Assembly: GCA_020466095.1 (NCBI GenBank)
Contig: CM035807.1
Location: forward strand, 45,942,398-46,006,397
DNA from: Chlorops oryzae
Taxonomy: Eukaryota > Arthropoda > Insecta > Diptera > Chloropidae
Length of the DNA stretch: 64,000 nucleotides
Direction of reading: 5' to 3'
The position numbers and the translations under genes are program-made. The notes under the pieces are model-generated. The model searched no databases and was not told where the DNA came from. It worked only from the letters and a program-made list of their open reading frames with translations. Below, one piece after another: positions 11,401-22,558 of the stretch. Within the stretch, counting starts at the first letter, position 1; every line of letters begins with the position of its first letter.

Positions 11401-12203
11401 TGCGTGCTGGGGATGGACGTCTAAGCGAATATCTCAAATAAGAACGCCATTGAATTCAGTTGCAATTATTGTTTATTGAAGTCCTTTTTCTTCTTATACA
11501 TATATTCTGGCTTACTTAACTGCCCTAATCCCTAGCTAGCACTGAGATCCACACTTTGTGGTCCTGGCTCGTAAGTAGGTGCGCCAAAGCTGAGATCTGA
11601 TTGTAACTTCTCGATTCCAAACCGCAAGTCCTCCTCCATAGATCGAAGCTGCGCTTAAATAGATCAATATTGCCGATCTAGCAATATTGGATATTGATTG
11701 ATTTCATCAGTGTGACTTCGAACTTCCCCTGCCGGTGGGCCTACGTTGTACTTGTTGTAGTTGCACCTGGCTCTTGTGTTTCTGTTGCGTTGATTCGCCT
11801 TCTCGATCGCCTGTTGTTGTTGTTACCAATAGCTTTATTGCTGTATTTATATTGTTGATGTAGGTCTGCCTTTGAAGACGTTGAATCGCTTATGCCGTTG
11901 CTTATTGCTGACTTGCTTGCTCGTGGTCTTTCGTCTTTTCCCCCGCTTGCCCTTTCCTTTGGTCGGCGTTGTGCCAAGTTTTGAAACCTGCGATCGGTAT
12001 GCTTGTTTACGTAATTGTTTTCAGTAGTCGAGTTCTAATGTTGTTGTTGTTCTTGCTAAAAGGGTGTCGGATTTCGAGCTCGGTGCTGTGTCGTCGAACT
12101 CCTCTACTGTGTTTTGATTGTTTTTATATGTTTTGGCACTTTTCTCGTTAAGAGCTGATAGCTTGACGTTGGAGTGTAACGTGACGCTTTTCGACTCACA
12201 ACA
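11401..12203 (-). repeat. Gypsy-1 5' LTR
   Basis: Direct repeat of 2269-3054, carrying 17 bp that the other copy lacks (near 12180-12196). Protease coding sequence starts directly inside it, without room for gag. Confidence 0.88.
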
Positions 12204-13438
12204 GTGGTTACCATCCAACCATTCAGGTAATAAAGCGCTCCTTCGCTAAACAACTTAATCTCTTGGCTTTTGTCTTAAACACGGTTTTTCGTCTTTCGTT
12301 GGTAAATTTGATTGATGCTCTGCACAAGTCCAATTCAATTTCGCTATTTCATTACAGTCCACTTTCCTCCAGAAAAAACGCCCTAGAAGTTAAGTATTAA
12401 GCTTACATGCGCTAATGTAAGATCGAATTTTGTGGTGGACCTCATTCCATTCAAAAATTTTGCTGCTCAGAGAATCTCTATAGATGTCGTGTTTCCTATA
12501 ATGTGTTTTATTCAGATCACTCTTCTTTTTTGCATTCTTACAGACTCCTATTTCCATATTTATATTTACGGTTTTTTCTGCTCGAGTAGCCCGTTGTCGT
12601 TCGAGATTACTCTCGTCTTAGAGGGTGGAACTTTTACAGTCTTTTCTGTACGAATCGTGTGCCCTCTTCCTCATAATTTAACCCGGTTTCCTTCAATTTT
12701 ATCGGTAAACCTATAGCACTGCTCATTTAATACTTTCTTTAAAAATTTTATATGCTTGGCGGCGTCCGCCATACCTTCAAACCAAAACGTTTATGCTCCT
12801 GAATCAATCAAACGCGATACAATGTTGCCATCGATAGCCTTATTACAGGGTAATTTGATCCACACATTATCTTCAATTGCATTCTCTGCTGCAGTAATGT
12901 CAAAACTTGTCCTTTATTAACTTCTTCTGCAATGTTATTTCTTTGTGATATTCGTGTTCTGTATATAAATTCGTGTCCGAATTTTTTTAAAGAAGTTTAT
13001 TTTTCTTCCTGATTTTTCCTTATGCTAATTTTTTTCTTGGAAACGTCAATTGGTTTCACACTCGCTGCCCTAGCTAGGATTATGACTGCCTCTGCAGTGC
13101 AAGTACGCTTGCTAACGTTGACTATTGTCGTTTTATTTTCTTCTACAGTGTCACCTTTTGGGCCCTTGCTCTCAGATTCATTAAAAAGTACTTCCATTCC
13201 TTTGACATTCTCATCGTTGTCAGTGGATTTACCCAAAAATTCTAGCTCAATAAATTCTGTCACTTCTAGCGACAACTATTGGATTTAATGCGTCGTATGA
13301 CATTGAATTTGAGCATTGTCTCAAGATAATCTAGTTTTCTAAGTCTGGTTACTACTTCTAATCCTCTGTTACATTTGTGAAACCGATAAAACCAAACGGC
13401 TACCTGTTTAATAAAGACTGAACGCACTCGATCTATTC
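12204..13438 (-). pseudogene. Unidentified decayed coding region
   Basis: The minus strand has protein-like stretches broken by stops. The frame 13275-12997 (92 codons) is acidic, then contains AEAVIILARAASVKP and a basic end. Further down, near 12840-12730, comes NIVSRLIDSGA followed by HIKFLKKVLNEQCYRF and DKIEGNRVKL. The DSGA could be a retroviral-type protease active site. The layout of the second stretch could also suit a tudor-like host domain, but I cannot assign it. No RT follows; Gypsy-1 starts at its left edge. Confidence 0.35.
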
Positions 13439-14171
13439 TTTCTCTCTTTTTGCTTGATGAAAATTTCTTAAAATTAGAATCAAGAAGTCAAACTAAAACC
13501 CTAGGTATCAGGTATAATGCAATTTCTGACTCATTTTACTATACAGTCAGACCCATATCTACTACCACCTCGATCACGAAAAGACAAATGCTATCATCGA
13601 TTGCAAGTCTTTTCGACCCAGCCAGCTGGTTAACACCCTTAATAATCCAAGCGAAAATCCTCATGCAGCAATTATGGCTCGAAGGGAACGATTGGGATAC
13701 TTGTGTGAAGCCACTATCTCTGATGAAGTGGAACTCTTTTATTTCAAATTTGGCAACCATTGACACCTTTTAAATTCCAAGATGGATTGAAACAGATCCG
13801 GAAAATGAAATTGAAATTCATGGATTCTGCGATGCATCAGAAAAAGCCTATTGCGCTACACTTTATGTTCGGTCTAAGCGATCGGGTAACGATTTTGCAA
13901 CGCATCTTTTGGTTCCAAAAAGTAAAGTCGCTCCTTTGCAAACAAGTAGTTTGCCTCGACTAAAATTGTGCACTGCTGTTTTGCTGTCAAAACTATTGAA
14001 AGCAGTCAAAGATGATCTTCATATACCCTATAAAAGGATAACTCTATGGTCAGACTCTTCTATAGTCTTCGCCTGGCTAGAAAAGCCACCCCATCATTGG
14101 AAAACATATGTTGCCAACAGGATCTCACAAATTATCAAAAACGTTGGTAATTCAACATGTATACATGTACC
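13439..14171 (+). pseudogene. pol: BEL-1 RT end and RNase H
   Basis: The frame 13450-13773 has the BEL/Pao block KTLGIRYNAISDSFYY, TKRQMLSSIASLFDPA and WLTPLIIQAKILMQQLW, which joins RT to RNase H. After a frameshift near 13760 an RNase H region follows: a [12 protein letters not shown] block, [17 protein letters not shown] and [16 protein letters not shown] (13909-14150). The piece ends at the Gypsy-2 insertion. Confidence 0.85.
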
Positions 14172-14278
14172 TGTCTTATTCGTTTGGCATTTGCTTATCT
14201 TCTGTTTATTGAGTATCTGTACAGTGATGTCTAATCTAAGGTAATGAGTTATTTAAACCTAAGTATTCGAATACTACA
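14172..14278 (-). repeat. Gypsy-2 3' LTR
   Basis: 107 bp with TG...CA ends, matching 19932-20038 with about four differences. Confidence 0.92.
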
Positions 14279-14349
14279 TCTCTCCCTTTAAGCCTAACGC
14301 AATAGGAATAAGGGCAAGTGTAGTTTGAGATTTACGTTTAGTGTATAGA

Positions 14350-17187
14350 TTACATACAAGAGATAATTATCTGAGAAATGCATTTTAAGAATTCCAAGTC
14401 TACAGAAATTCTTTGCCTCAGCCACCTTGAATTACGACGATAGATTGCTCCACCTTTCAATTCGATCCAATACGACCTTGGTGCTTCGTCAACACGGTTC
14501 ACCTTTGCTTTTATCCAGCCACGCTGGTGATGATGGTACCAAATCTTCTCTCCTTCTCTAAATGCCGGCTTAGCCTTAGCAGTTCGGTCGTTGAGTTCTT
14601 TAGAAACCCTATTCCGTTTAGTGATGTTAGCATTGATGTTAGGTATCACTTTTGGCTGAAATAATGACGTTTTTACCGGAATTATCGTGCGTGTTTTTCT
14701 ACTCATCAGAAGTTCGACTGGCGATGCATTGACCTCTTTTAAGGGTGTGTTTCTATATTCGAGCAAAGCTAACCACAGTTCCTTGTGTGTTGAGTTGGCC
14801 TTTTTGATTATATTTTTCCCTATTCCTACGCATAGTTCTGCAAATCCGTTTGACTTTGCATAGCCTGGACTTGTTGTAATCAGCTTTATTCCATTTTTAA
14901 AACAAAAATTCTTGAACTCCAGCGAGTTGAATGGCATATTGTCGGAAACTATTTCTAGCGGAATACCATGAGTGGAAAAACATGTTTTGAGTTGGCTAAT
15001 GCATTCAATAGCAGTTTTCGAATTCATCGGTATTATGTCGAGATAGCGAGAGTAATAATCGCCGACAATTAAATAAGGCTTTGAACCATATTCGCATATA
15101 TCTATTCCTAGTTTGTTGAATGGCAGGTTTGGAACTTCATGAGGTACGAGTGGTTCCTTTACATTTGCTGATCGACTATTTTGACAAACTGAGCAACTGG
15201 TTATCATAGCTTCTATGTCATTGTCTATTCTTGGCCAGTATACAATTCCCCGAGCTCTTTGCTTTGTTTTCTCGATTCCCAGGTGGGCAGTATGGAACTG
15301 GGACAGTATTATTTTGCGTAAACCTACGGGCACGATGATTCTGTTGTTAAAGAAAATAATTCCATTTTCGAGGTAAGGGTCGTTCTTGTGCTTCCAATAA
15401 AATTTCTTTATTTAAACTCTCCAGCCTCTGCGGTGTAACATTTATGGAATGTATGAATTCATTTAGGTCCTCAATTTCAGTTCAGATGTCTGTTTTATCG
15501 AAGTAACGCGACAAAAAGTCAGCGATGTACAATTCTTTACCTGGAACATGTATTAAATTAATTTCATATTTTACAAGGCTTAGTTTCATTCTTTGAAGTT
15601 TTGCGGATGGAATTTTGTTGAAGCTCTTTTTCATTATTTCAACAAGCGGCTTGTGGTCACTTCTTACTGTTATTTTTCTACCATATATCTAATAATGAAA
15701 TTTTCTACATGCGAAAATTACAGCCACGAATTCTTTTCCCACCTGCGCATAACTAATTTCTGCATCGTTCAGACTTCTCGAGGCGAAAGCAACTTACCTT
15801 TTTGCATGAGGCAGCACCCCACTCCATATTTCGAGGCATCCGTTTCAATAGTGATATCGTCGCTACTGTTAAATGTTTGTAGCATGGGTGAGTTTGCTAT
15901 TAGTTTCTTTATAGTTTCACAACAAGTGTCATGAGGACTTTGCCATTCGTAATGTACGTTGCTCTTCAGCAATTCCCTTAACGGTTGTGAGATGTTTGCT
16001 AAATTGGGAATGTATTCGCGTATATAATTGATCATACCAAAAAATTTCTGCAAATCGGCTTTATCTTTTGGCTTACCCATATTTAAGATCGCCTTCACCC
16101 TATCTGGATCGCAACTTATGCCATCTTTAGATATTATTTTTCCCAAATATTTCACTTCCAATACGCGGTACTGTATTTTGTTGGTGTTAAATTTTATGTT
16201 TAGTCGTCGTGCTCGTTCTATCACTTTTTCCAATATAGCATCGTGTTGTTCAATCGTATCCGCAGCAATCAAAATGTCATCAATGAAGACTATGACGTTT
16301 TCAATGTCCTCAAAATTTCACTCATTGTATTTTTGGAAGACTTCAGGCCCGATTTTGATGCCGTACGGTAACCTCCTAAAACGATAACATCCATAAGGTG
16401 TGTTGAAAGTACACAACTCACTCGCAGAGGTGCTAAGACCAATCTGCCAAAGCCCTTCTTTCAAATCTAATACGGTGAAATACCTTTTGTTAGCAAGCCG
16501 AGCAGAAATTACTTAAAATGTAGGAATCGGATGGTTTTCCACCAAAATATCTGCGTTATCATCTTGCGGATCGATGCATAGACGAAGTTGGCCCGTTTCC
16601 TTTTCCTCAATAACTAAATTAGATGCCCTCTCAATGGGGCCATCAACCTTCTCAATGATTCCTCGTTGCTCCATTTGTTGCAGTTCGTTTTTGACGCGAT
16701 CACATAACGTCAACGGAGTTCGCCTTGCTGGCTTCACGACTGGAATGGAATTATTTTTTACCTTTATTTCTAAATTAGAGACAAAACACCCCAAACCTTC
16801 AAAAACATATTTGTTTTTCTTGATAAAATCTTCCTTTGAGTTGTTCCTTATCTCAAACTTTGTGTCAATGACAGTCTTTATTTCTTTTCGACACATGACA
16901 ACGCATTTGACTGTTCCTTTGTAGTTCAAGTCTGTGCCACCGTAAGTTTGCGGCGGTATTCCTCCTGTTTGTAGCTCCACATTTCTAATATGCTTCAAAT
17001 ATTTGTATGGAAGCACACTTACATCAGCTCCAGTGTCTAGTTTAAAACTTATTAAACAATCGTTGATGCGAATTTTCTCATACCACCTTTCGCTCTTTAT
17101 TTTGATATCCGATACCGTGTATAAACAAATTTCATTGTCACTCGCTTCAACGTCCCTGATTTCTTTCACTTCTCTGACTTTAGTAGT
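14350..17187 (-). pseudogene. pol: Gypsy-2 pol: protease, RT, RNase H, integrase
   Basis: The frame 17169-16513 holds the protease active site (FKLDTGADVSVLP) and the start of RT. RT continues in broken frames with a FIDDILIA catalytic block near 16290 and LGKIISKDGI, then QKFFGMINYIREYIP and TIETDASKYGVG (RNase H start) in 16272-15769. RNase H is degraded to about 15400. The frame 15333-14350 (327 aa) is a nearly complete integrase: an HHCC zinc domain (FHTAHLG ... CSVCQ), core Asp residues in LGIDICEY and IVSDNMPFNS, the Glu region SPGYAKSNGFAE, and a C-terminal GAIYRRNSRWL block. Frame breaks in RT and RNase H make it non-functional. Confidence 0.9.
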
Positions 17188-17319
17188 GTTACAAGTAGTG
17201 TCCGACCGAAGGTTCGGCTTCGGTAATCGGCATAATCGGCCAATTCTTAATATTCGGCTTCGGCTTCGGCTAGAAAACGCCGAATATTTTAGCCGAATAT
17301 TTTTGCATTTTAATGGAAG

Positions 17320-17560
17320 TAAAAAAGTCCCAAATCGAGCTCAAATTGAGCCCAAAATTCAATACGCGCCCAAATCGAGCACAAACCAAGCACAAATCTA
17401 ACAAAAACGTGCCCATACCGAGCCCAATGCGCGCCCAAACATAACCAAAATGGGCTCAAATTGAGCCCAATGCGTGCCCAAATCAAGCCCAAAAAAAAAA
17501 TCAAAATGGGCCCAAATTGATCCCAATGCGCGCCCAAATCAAGCCCAAAATTGAAAAAAT
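17320..17560. repeat. Left subterminal array of the hAT-like element
   Basis: Repeated GCCCAAATC / GAGCCCAA units with drifting spacing. They are the inverted counterparts of the array at 18590-18830. Short open frames here are products of the repeat. Confidence 0.8.
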
Positions 17561-18589
17561 TATGAAAAGTTTTGACAATTTGACTTTAAACTTATAAACG
17601 TAAAAAATCCAGTCTTTTCAATTTGGCAAAGACGGTGTCGAGGAAGAGCACTCGAACACCAGTCGAGAGTTCCGGGATTCAAACCCACGACGAGGGAGAT
17701 CAAAATCGAGAAATTAACAATTTTAAAAACAAAAGGTATTTGGAATTTTAAATAGAGAAAAACAATATTTGATATTAAATGTGTGTAGGTACACCACCGG
17801 GGCTTGTTAAGGCCGGAATTTTTTTTTAAATTTTTCCCGTTTTGGGTTTATTTCAAGAAATTCGAGGGCCGATAGACTCAGAAGCTACTGCCTCTTTTTT
17901 TAAGATTGAGTCTTAATTCATTAAGGCGCAATACTCAAATAATAATAATAATACGTATAATTAGAATAATAATAATAATAATTATAATAATAATAATAAC
18001 ACTTTCGGAAATCGGTCGTTCAAGACAAAATCGTGCATGAAGTCTTCGAAGACATCGTTATTATAACTAAGCCGATTTTGACATTCGCATTTCGTTTGGC
18101 AATCACATTCTATGTTGATTTGTTAATAGTTGTTAAATAGATTTAATATAATCAATTATATATGTATATACTTGCGGACCCCGGGATAGACCGGGTTAGT
18201 TAAATACGCAAGAAGAAGAACAATTATATATGTATGTATATACATATAATAAATATTACAATGTCATGTCAAATAAGCGTTTTATTGAAATTTTTAAAAA
18301 ATTGTAAGATCTTATTCATGTTTGCATTACGGAATACCAGTCATGTATGACTTCCTCCACGCATGGGATGCATGACTTCATGAGTGACATGTCTTGCAAA
18401 GTGTCGTGCACGAAACTCGCGACATTTGTATGGATTTTGCATCGACGCCACCTATGCTTTAGTCTCGCAAGTGTCGTCAACGATTAGTTCAAGTCGTGCA
18501 GCCAGCGTCGAAGACGGGTGCAAGGCTGTGCCGAGAGGGAATATTAAATTCGAAAGTGCTTCGGGCTCGTTTTTTGAAAATGTTTTTCT

Positions 18590-18830
18590 TAATTTGGGCC
18601 CATTTTGGCTATATTGGGGCTTGATTTGGGCGCGCATTGGGCTCGATTTTGGGCGCGTTTGTTCACTACCCATGCTCGTTTTGGGCGCGAGTCTGTTCAT
18701 TATTTGGGCGTGGTTTGGGCTCGATTTGGGCGCGTTCTTTCTAGATTTGGGCCCGGTTTGGGCTCGATTTGGGCGAGATACTGTTCATTATTTGGGCCCA
18801 GTTTGGGCGTGCTTTGGGCGTGCAAAATAA
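18590..18830. repeat. Right subterminal array of the hAT-like element
   Basis: Many TTGGGCTCGATTTGGGCGCG-like units in imperfect tandem, inverted with respect to 17320-17560. Confidence 0.8.
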
Positions 18831-19104
18831 ATACAAATATTTGTACTCGGGTCATTGAGACCTTTTACACTAGTGAATTACTGCCGTAAATTCTCACTTT
18901 GTGGGCGACTAAAGCGAAAGAATTTAGAGAAAATTTCAGCGGTTTTTTTTGTGCTTGTCAAATGAATAAAGACTGATTTTGTTTTCTTACTAAAAATTTT
19001 TTTGCATTCGGCTTCGGCCTTCGGTCTTCGGCCGAAGTCTTCAACTCTGCCGATTGCTTCGGCTTCGGCTAAAAATCCACCTTCGGTCGGACACTAGTTA
19101 CAAG

Positions 19105-19881
19105 CTATGCTAAAGTGGTTTAGGCGACCACAGTTGTTGCACCGTTTTCCGAAAGCTGGGCATATTTTAAACTCATGCGTGCGTTTGCAAAAACGGCAAA
19201 TAGTAAATTGATTGTTGTTGCTTTTTCTTTCTACAGTTCTTCATTTTCCCAAACTGGTTTTTTCCGCTATTTTTGATATTCACCGCATCAACTGTTGTTT
19301 ATGCATATCATTCGCATGCTTCTCTACTAGCTCTGAAGCACGAGCCATATCAATTGCTTTATCCAAATTGAGATCCGCTATTTCGAAAAGTTTCTTTCGA
19401 AGTTTGTTGTTGTTTATTCCAATGACAATTTTGTCTCGTACCATTCGGTCGGCATCAGCATAGCCACAACCTGGAACCAACTTCCTTAAATCAAACAGGT
19501 ATGCGTCGAAAGTTTCTCCCGCTTCTTGCTTCCTTATATTAAATTTAAACGCTTCATACACCTCATTTTTTTTCGGTGTGCAAAATGATCGGCAGTTAAA
19601 TTTAATGTATTAAAAACTTCCACCGTTTCAGGGCCACATACGTTAAGAGAAATTGCCACCTTTTGTTCATCATTCCTTTCAAATAATTCTGTTGCGGCTG
19701 CGAATATCTGAAAAATCTGCTTAAACACACGCCAATTGTCCGCCAGATTACCATCCAACTTTAATGGATCAGGACGACGAATATCCAAGCTCATTATATT
19801 TGTTATGTTAATTTTTTCCTCTGGATCCAAAAATTCCTCGATGTCGTTGTTCGTCTCACTCATGGATCGAGTTTTGACCAT
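19105..19881 (-). pseudogene. gag: Gypsy-2 gag
   Basis: It starts at an ATG at 19881. The first frame (to about 19565) has the block PLKLDGNLADNWRVFKQ typical of many insect Gypsy Gag proteins. After a frameshift the second frame (19561-19280) continues with EAGETFDAYLFDLRKLVPGC. A nucleocapsid region at about 19230-19105 carries CRFCKRTHEFKIC and CNNCGRLNHFSIAC. The hAT-like insertion falls right after this last knuckle, separating gag from the protease. Frameshifted, so inactive. Confidence 0.87.
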
Positions 19882-19931
19882 TATTCTATTTTATTCAGTT
19901 TTTTTTAAATTTTTTTTTCACGACTGTGCCA

Positions 19932-20038
19932 TGTCCTATTCGTTTGGCATTTGCTTATCTTCTGTTTATTGAGTATCTGTACAGTGATGTCTAATCTAAG
20001 GTAATGAGTTAATTAAATTTAAGTATTCGAATACTACA
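19932..20038 (-). repeat. Gypsy-2 5' LTR
   Basis: 107 bp, partner of 14172-14278, followed by the second GTACC at 20039-20043. Confidence 0.92.
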
Positions 20039-20043
20039 GTACC

Positions 20044-20636
20044 CACAGCTGAGAATCCAGCCAACTTGGGCACACGAGGCCTTAATTTTAGTGATTTGTC
20101 GGTCAGCTTGTTGTGGTGGGAAGCACCGCACTGGCTGAAAAGGACTTATGAACACTGGCCAAAGAAAATCCTATCCACTGTTTCTCCACCCGAAATGAGG
20201 AAAGTGGAAACCTTCCACTCTGATACTGAAAACGACGATTTCTTATCTAGTTTTTCATGTTTTTCGCGCGCTCTCCGAGTGACCGCATTTGTTCTGCGAT
20301 TCCGGCAAAACTGTCAATAAATGGATCGCAGGATCGGAGAGTTAACACAAGAGGAAATAGCACATGCAAAAACCGTGCTAATTATTCTCACAGAAAACAC
20401 TATTCACAAGAATATGCTGTACCTCTAAACTCTCAACCCATTTCGCGCAAAAGCGCTTTACTCTCATTAAACCCTTTTCTTGATCAACAACACGTCATTC
20501 GAGTTAACGGTCGTTTTGCTTACGCCACCCTTACTTTTAACGAGAGACACCCTATAGTAGTTCCGTCAAATTCTTCATTTTGTATTCTACTTATTCGCTT
20601 TACGCATAAGTTACTCCTTCATGCCGAAAACTTAAG
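20044..20636 (+). pseudogene. pol: BEL-1 RNase H end and integrase zinc region
   Basis: The reading starts with PTAENPANLGTRG, the conserved BEL/Pao block that ends RNase H, so it continues exactly where 14171 stops. The integrase N-terminal region follows in 20257-20636 with a SLNPFLDQQHVIRVNGRF block and HPIVVPSNSSFC. A frameshift near 20260 breaks it. The Gypsy-3 duplication TTAAG ends the piece. Confidence 0.85.
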
Positions 20637-20811
20637 TGTTATGTATTCGGAGAATTGAAAAGCACGCGATTCATCTTAACTCAGTAACTAGAATGAATCT
20701 TTATTGCTCGCTGCACTTATACGCTAATATATTGATGTTTATTCTATGCTTATTACTCATTACTTCAGTACTCATTATCGGTCGTCTTCATAATACTTCA
20801 TATACTTAACA
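20637..20811 (-). repeat. Gypsy-3 3' LTR
   Basis: 175 bp, TG...CA, identical by eye to 26568-26742. Confidence 0.94.
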
Positions 20812-21215
20812 TGCTCCTCCTGAGCTGATTGGATAATGTAAAAAAAATTGTAATATTTCTTCATGTTTAAGATAATAACATATGTATGTACATTTTCAGT
20901 AGCTATATTGTGATTTTCCTTTTCATTTAATACATTTTCAACATTTCCATTTTCATTTTCGTTTAAAATATTATCAATATTTTCGTTTTCATTTTCATTT
21001 AATACATTTTCAACATTTTCGTTTTCATTTTCATTTAAAATATTTTCAATATTTTCGTTTTCGTTTTCATTTGATACATTTTCAACATTTTCGTTTTCAT
21101 TTTCATTTAAAATATTTTCAATATTTTCGTTTTCATTTACTAAATTAGAGATTGATGATGAGGTTTTATCTCTTGTGTTGACTAGACTTACCCTGCATCT
21201 CAGTGGCAACAACAC
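20775..21215 (-). pseudogene. Gypsy-3 C-terminal Asn/Glu repeat tail
   Basis: This frame encodes alternating NENENIENIL and NENENVENV-like units, an 11-residue period repeated about eight to ten times (DNA near 20930-21140), then a short non-repetitive end that runs into the 3' LTR. It lies after the integrase C terminus (21573-21166) in another frame with a 50-bp overlap. It may be a frameshifted tail of integrase or simply a minisatellite that stays open. Function unknown. Confidence 0.5.
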
Positions 21216-22314
21216 TGTTTTTATCTAACTCATTGAAGGTCGGTCTGATCTGATCTAAATGTCTTCGAATAATTCTATCGTTTGATAAAATGCAATTATA
21301 TGAAAGCGTTCCAACTTGGTCTTGAATCTTAGCCTGACACCATTTTGGTTTGTTAGGATTCGAATAATCCCGAACATAGACTTTTTGTCCTGAGCTAAAT
21401 TTACAAATTCTTTTCCCTTTGTGATTTTCAATACTCTTTTCTTGAGAACTTTTAATTTCTTCTTCATACAATGGTGGCTTGATCAAATCAAATCTGGTTC
21501 TAATGGATCTTCCTAGGAATAGCTTGGCTGGTGTTTCTTTAGTAGAACAATGAGTGGTATTTCGGTAATCCATTAAAAATCTATTTAGGACCTCAAAACT
21601 CGCTCTATCTTGATTTTTTAAATTAGCATATAACGATTTCTTTATTGTTTTTACAAAATTTTAAGCTTGGCCATTTGTTGAAGGATGTCCCGGTGACGTC
21701 AAAGTGTGCTTTACCTTATTCGAACGAATGAAAGTTTTAAATTCACTCGACACAAATTGTCTCCCATTATCACTAACAATTGTTTTGACTATGCCAAAAC
21801 GACAGAATGTTTCACGTAACTTCGATATTACAAATTTTGAAGTGATTTCTTTTGTTCTGAATACTTCGACCCATTTCGTGTGAGAGTCAATTATTATAAA
21901 CAGAAAATAAGCTGCAATAGGCCCAGCAAAGTCGATCTGTATACGACTCCATACAATGTTTGTGGGAGTCCAAGGTATGAGAACACTTTTATTAGGACTT
22001 GACTGTAACTCTTGACAAGAAACACAATTTTTAATCAACATCTCTATATCTTGATCTAATTTTGGCCACCAAACATAAGATCTTGAAAGCGATTTGGTGT
22101 TAACAATTCCTAAGTGCGACTCATGTAGTTGTCTCAAGATTGTGCTACGAAGTTTCTCACGCTCAACTGAAAGTTCAAGTGTCTTACTACTGAATGGCAT
22201 AAAGTCTTTTTCTTTGAGTCTTTGTAAATAACCATTTTCTAACGACTCGCATACCTTTGATAAAACAGGATCACGTTTGGTTTCCCTAGCTATGTCATTG
22301 AAGTCTAATTCCAA
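21166..22314 (-). pseudogene. Gypsy-3 integrase with a stop at the catalytic Glu
   Basis: The frame 22314-21661 shows the HHCC zinc domain (LHESHLGIV ... CVSCQ), the first Asp in RIQIDFAGPI and the second in IVSDNGRQFVSS. It then ends at TAA (21661-21663) directly after STNGQA. By the D(35)E spacing this codon is where the catalytic Glu belongs. The same frame continues after the stop, without an indel, into 21573-21166 with RNTTHCSTKETPAKLFLG and a C-terminal SGQKVYVRDY ... RRHLDQIRP block. One nonsense change therefore removes the active site. Confidence 0.88.
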
Positions 22315-22558
22315 AATATTTTGTTCTTTTATGAGATTGACAAAATTTTTATAGAAGGAGGTTTATGTCTTTGAGGCATGCGTGACAAACTGTCCGCATA
22401 ATTACATTTTCCTTTGACATGCTCTATTTTATAATTGAATCCAGAGAGAATGAAGGACCATCTCTGCTATCTAGCTGCAATCATAACTGGTAATCCTTTA
22501 TTCTCTCCAAATATGCAAATTAAAGGTTTGTGATCCGTTTGAATTACGAAACTATATC

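Larger units (their letters stand above)
2269..12203 (-). mobile_element. Gypsy-1: env-carrying LTR retroelement with an extra protease ORF
   Basis: Two direct repeats of 786 and 803 bp bound the element; they differ mainly by a 17-bp indel. The flanking 5-mers GTTGT (2264-2268) and GTGGT (12204-12208) match at four of five positions, a plausible aged target duplication. Read on the minus strand the order is 5' LTR, protease, RT, RNase H, integrase, C48-type cysteine protease, env, a 2-kb noncoding stretch holding a MITE, polypurine tract, 3' LTR. No gag is visible. Every coding part has stops or frameshifts. The env type places it near insect errantiviruses, but the LTRs have TG...CA ends. 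Confidence 0.85.
17196..19096. mobile_element. Non-autonomous hAT-like element in Gypsy-2
   Basis: Perfect terminal inverted repeats begin TAGTGTCCGACCGAAGG, and an exact 8-bp duplication GTTACAAG flanks it (17188-17195 and 19097-19104), as hAT transposition produces. The 1901 bp hold no transposase. Subterminal arms (about 17320-17560 and 18590-18830) are arrays of degenerate 15-20 bp units of the GGGCNCGATTTGGGC type in opposite orientation. The middle carries an (AAT)n tract near 17936-18000. Confidence 0.88.
14172..20038 (-). mobile_element. Gypsy-2 in BEL-1, with 107-bp LTRs
   Basis: Two 107-bp LTRs (14172-14278 and 19932-20038) differ at about four bases. The target duplication GTACC is exact (14167-14171 and 20039-20043). 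On the minus strand a purine tract AAAGGGAGAGA precedes the 3' LTR at 14279, and TGGCACAGTCG follows the 5' LTR at 19931 as a likely primer site. It encodes gag, protease, RT, RNase H and integrase. A 1.9-kb hAT-like element interrupts the gag/protease boundary. Confidence 0.93.

Noticed and set aside
17310..18889. Frames of 75-148 codons with repeated GLIWARIGL-like residues
   Set aside because: They come from the GGGCNCGATT arrays of the hAT-like element and appear in several frames at once.
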